Shown in pieces: positions 61,770-64,000 of a DNA stretch of 64,000 nucleotides. Position numbers and translations under genes: made by a program. Source of the DNA: an uncultured Eubacteriales bacterium (lineage in GTDB: Bacteria; Bacillota; Clostridia; Oscillospirales; Acutalibacteraceae); contig CAJTNL010000001.1 in assembly GCA_910577755.1 (NCBI GenBank), positions 82,566-146,565 of the forward strand, given 5' to 3'. Position 1 is the first letter of the stretch; every line of letters starts with the position of its first letter. Under the pieces are notes generated by a model. That model was not told where the DNA came from. It ran no database searches and saw only the letters and a list, made by a program, of their open reading frames with translations.

Positions 61770-62672
61770 ATGAATAAATCGCAATCTATAAAAAGCAAGA
61801 TTATAGCAAAAGACGTCGAAATCTCTTAATTACTAATATTAAAGAGCAAGAAGGCGATTAATCTCTTTAACAGATATTGCAAAATATAAAAACTCTGAAT
61901 TTCCACTGATGTAATCAAGAATTGGATGCGATTGCGTAGTACAATTGAATTTTTAGGTTTATGGGAGAGTTTAAATAATCCTAATTTTAACATGGTCGAT
62001 TTCGACCATGTTAAAAATGATGCTGGCTCTAATTCTTTTGTTTTATCTCCGCAAAAATGGATATCATCAACTAATGCAATTGGTATAATTTCAAAAGCAG
62101 GGAAATATGGTGGAGGAACATTTGCGCACAAAGACATTGCCCTTGAGTTCGCATCTTGGGTATCACCCGAATTTAAACTTTATGTCATTAAAAATTATCA
62201 AAGATTAAAAGAAGATGAACACTATCGTTTATATTTGGATTGGAATGTAAAACGTATCTTATCAAAAGCAAATTATCAAATCCATACAGATGCTATTAAG
62301 GAAAATTTTATACCCGCACATATTACAAATAGAGAGCAAGGATTTGTGTATGCAAGTGAAGCTGATATTTTAAATATGACTTTGTTTAACACCACTGCAA
62401 GACAATGGAGACAAGAGAATCCTAATGTAAAAGGGAACATCAGAGATTTTACCACTATTGGGCAGCTTCTTGTTTTAACAAATTTACAAAATGCTAATGC
62501 TATATTTATTAAACAGAACATATCTCAAGCTGACAGATTGAAAAAACTAAACCAAATGGCTATTGAACAATTAACCACACTGTCAAATACTAAAAGCGCT
62601 ACTGAATTAAACAATCTACATAATCAATTAAAACTACCAGCAAGCAATTACAATAAAAGGAAATTAAAATAA
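61770..62672 (+). pseudogene. KilA-N domain phage protein, frameshifted N-terminus
   Basis: Intact from 61926: MRLRSTIEFLGLWESLNNPNFNMVDFDHVKNDAGSNSFVLSPQKWI, the KilA-N DNA-binding domain, then FASWVSPEFKLYVIKNYQRLK and a C-terminal part. Before that the expected N-terminus is spread over three frames from the ATG at 61770: SKIIAKDVEIS, LITNIKEQEGD, ISLTDIAKYKNSEFP, DVIKNW. Three separate one-base deletions explain this. KilA-N proteins are phage anti-repressor or regulatory proteins. Confidence 0.8.
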
Positions 62673-62689
62673 AAAATGAACTGCCCCAA

Positions 62690-63915
62690 AATGTACAGAC
62701 AGCACAAAAAAGCCCTGCATAATGCAGAAAATTAAAATGCAAGCAACAAACTGATTTCTCTTTTCAAACGGAGTCAGTTTTGTTTTAGTTTGAATACGGT
62801 AGTTGTTGTAAACATGTATGTATTCGTCTATGAGAAGGCGCGTCGGCTGATAGACGGCAAGTTTGACGCAATTGATACATTCTGATTTAAGAATTGGAAA
62901 GAAATTCTCAGCCAAAGCGTTATCATATAGATTACCGCCCCTTGACATAGACTGAGTTATGCCATATGATTGCGTCAGCATAAAATATTCGTGTGAGATA
63001 TATTGTTCGCCTTGGTCGCTGTGGAGTTGTAGCCCTACGGTGACATTTTCTTTTTCCATAGCTTTGTTAATTGTATCAAGCACAAGCTTAACAGTCATGT
63101 TTCTTGACATATGATATGCGGTGATACTATTATCATATAAATCTCTGATAATTGATAGATAGCACATACCTTGTTTGTTAGTATATATGAGATATCGGTA
63201 ACCCACTTTTGATTCGGTTTGTCAGTGATAAACTCTCTGTTAAGTAAATTTGGATATTTGTGAAGCTATTCTGACACATATTTGAACTTTTTCCTACGTA
63301 CAATAGACAGCAAATTATATTTCTGCATTACCCGCAATACTGTTTTAGGGTTTCTGTATATTCCTTGTCTTTCAAGCCATATATGGACTCTGCGATAACC
63401 GTAGGTGTTACGGCTTTCTTTCTGACATTCTCTTATCTTTTCGGCAAGCGGTAAATCTCTGTCGGATATAGTCAGCCTTTTTAACAACGCATAGTAACCA
63501 CTTTTTGATACTTGAAAAAATTTTGCAAATTTGATTGATACTGTATTGATTTTTATGTTTATATTTTATCCGATACTTTATGGACGCCTTCACTTCCTTT
63601 CTGCGTGCGAGAGAAAATTCCGCAGTAACTGATTTTCTATTTCTGTATCTTTCCCTGCTTGCCATTACATATCTCATTTGCGCAAGCTTATTAAGCTTTT
63701 AAATGGAAGACGGCAGTTCGCCATTTTTATTCTTACAAGGTCTGCCTTTCTTGTAAAGGGCTTCCCTCTCTGCTATTATTCTTTGCTTTTTATTATTGCT
63801 TTTTACTAACCCTCTTACCTTCTCCCTTGTAAATTCTAGATGTTCTCCGATTTCTCTTAAACTTAATCCTTTTTCTCTTAATGGCTCATAGTCAATAAAG
63901 TAGACAGAAAAAAGT
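62690..63915 (-). mobile_element. Inactive IS3-family insertion sequence
   Basis: OrfA remnant 63690-63910 (EPLREKGLSLREIGEHLEFTREKVRGLVKSNNKKQR, KKGRPCKNKNGELPSSI, TAA, KLNKLAQMRYVMASRERY). OrfB remnant 62664-63600 in several frames: YKHKNQYSINQICKI, VSKSGYYALLKRLTISDRDLPLAEKI, NTYGYRRVHIWLERQGIYRNPKTVLRVM, TAG, LLNREFITDKPNQKWVTDISYI, LHSDQGEQYISHEYF, SMSRGGNLYDNALAENFF. The DDE residues (TDIS, HSDQG, AENFF) are all present. At least two stops and two frameshifts. Clear terminal inverted repeats were not found; TGAACTGCCCC at 62676 may be one end. Confidence 0.8.
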
Positions 63916-63931
63916 GAAATTAGGAGAGATA

Positions 63932-64000
63932 TTGAAAGAAGAGAAGTTCCTTCTGGTCAGGAGAGAGCATGTTGTTAAAAGAGTGAGGACGAAAATGATG
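63932..64000 (+). CDS. Possible start of a gene running off the window
   Basis: TTG five bases after AGGAG opens a frame LKEEKFLLVRREHVVKRVRTKMM that is still open at the window end. Too short to identify; it may belong to a further mobile element. Confidence 0.25.
   Translation, partial: MKEEKFLLVRREHVVKRVRTKMM

Noticed and set aside
1..64000. CRISPR array
   Set aside because: No regularly spaced direct repeats were seen; the only clear tandem repeat is the two-copy block at the feo locus.

Overview
The window looks like a chromosomal segment of a low-GC, spore-forming or formerly spore-forming Firmicute of the class Clostridia. The reasons are the gene order yqfC-yqfD-phoH-ybeY-dgkA-era-yqzL-recO, the genes ylbJ, rny-ymdB, yloV and feoAB, a T-box leader on thrS, an agr-type peptide signalling locus, strong Shine-Dalgarno sites and frequent TTG/GTG starts. 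I cannot name the genus from sequence alone.

Left half (1-38 kb) is mostly housekeeping. A minus-strand run holds a U32 peptidase (cut by the window edge), mltG, 5-formyl-THF cyclo-ligase, a DJ-1/PfpI protein, tmk and thyX. Next comes a complete agr locus in the order agrA-agrC-agrD-agrB, including a 45-residue agrD with core SACSFLLHQPKVP. Then prfB (no programmed frameshift), a RING/zinc-ribbon membrane protein, galU and the rpsF-ssb-rpsR operon. A PASTA protein with a degenerate kinase domain, yebC, an Fe-S flavoprotein, a lipoprotein pseudogene with two amber codons, tRNA-Leu(CAA) and a superoxide dismutase follow. The DNA-repair and sporulation block (mutS2, recO, yqzL, era, dgkA, ybeY, phoH, yqfD, yqfC, ylbJ) leads to a 1-kb AT-rich convergent gap, thrS with its T-box, rny-ymdB, yloV and recG.

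Iron region (38.8-42.8 kb): a FeoB-associated Cys-rich protein, feoB and feoA lie divergent from a DtxR/MntR-like repressor. The feoA promoter with the start of feoA is tandemly duplicated (183-bp period). Sites of the form TTAGCAYRTGCTAA lie between feoA and feoB and, as a pair, over a good promoter downstream of the repressor. That promoter reads into about 350 nt with hairpins and a terminator but no convincing gene, so it is a candidate iron-regulated small RNA.

42.8-52 kb: a small XRE regulator with an inverted repeat in its leader, pncB, a DD-carboxypeptidase, a Ca2+-type P-ATPase, a YbhN-like flippase-fold protein preceded by a six-residue mini-ORF, and a WYL regulator paired with a GyrI-like effector-binding protein.

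Right end (52-64 kb) is accessory DNA in decay: a 5'-truncated CotJC-type Mn-catalase, a frameshifted tenA relic, an intact YhgE/Pip membrane protein with a perfect palindromic operator candidate, and the eroded early and immunity region of a prophage. The prophage part holds a DUF1492 relic, a DUF3850 fragment, a methyltransferase collapsed to its two ends, a Cro-like nonsense mutant, a CI-like frameshift mutant, an ImmA/IrrE relic, a broken zeta-toxin-like kinase and a KilA-N relic. A dead IS3-family element closes the window. Inside this graveyard sit two intact, tandem small genes for double-glycine-leader peptides with a shared leader (MKKFNQMTE...GG), each with its own ribosome-binding site and the first with a good promoter. 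These are the most interesting candidates for an undescribed secreted-peptide system.
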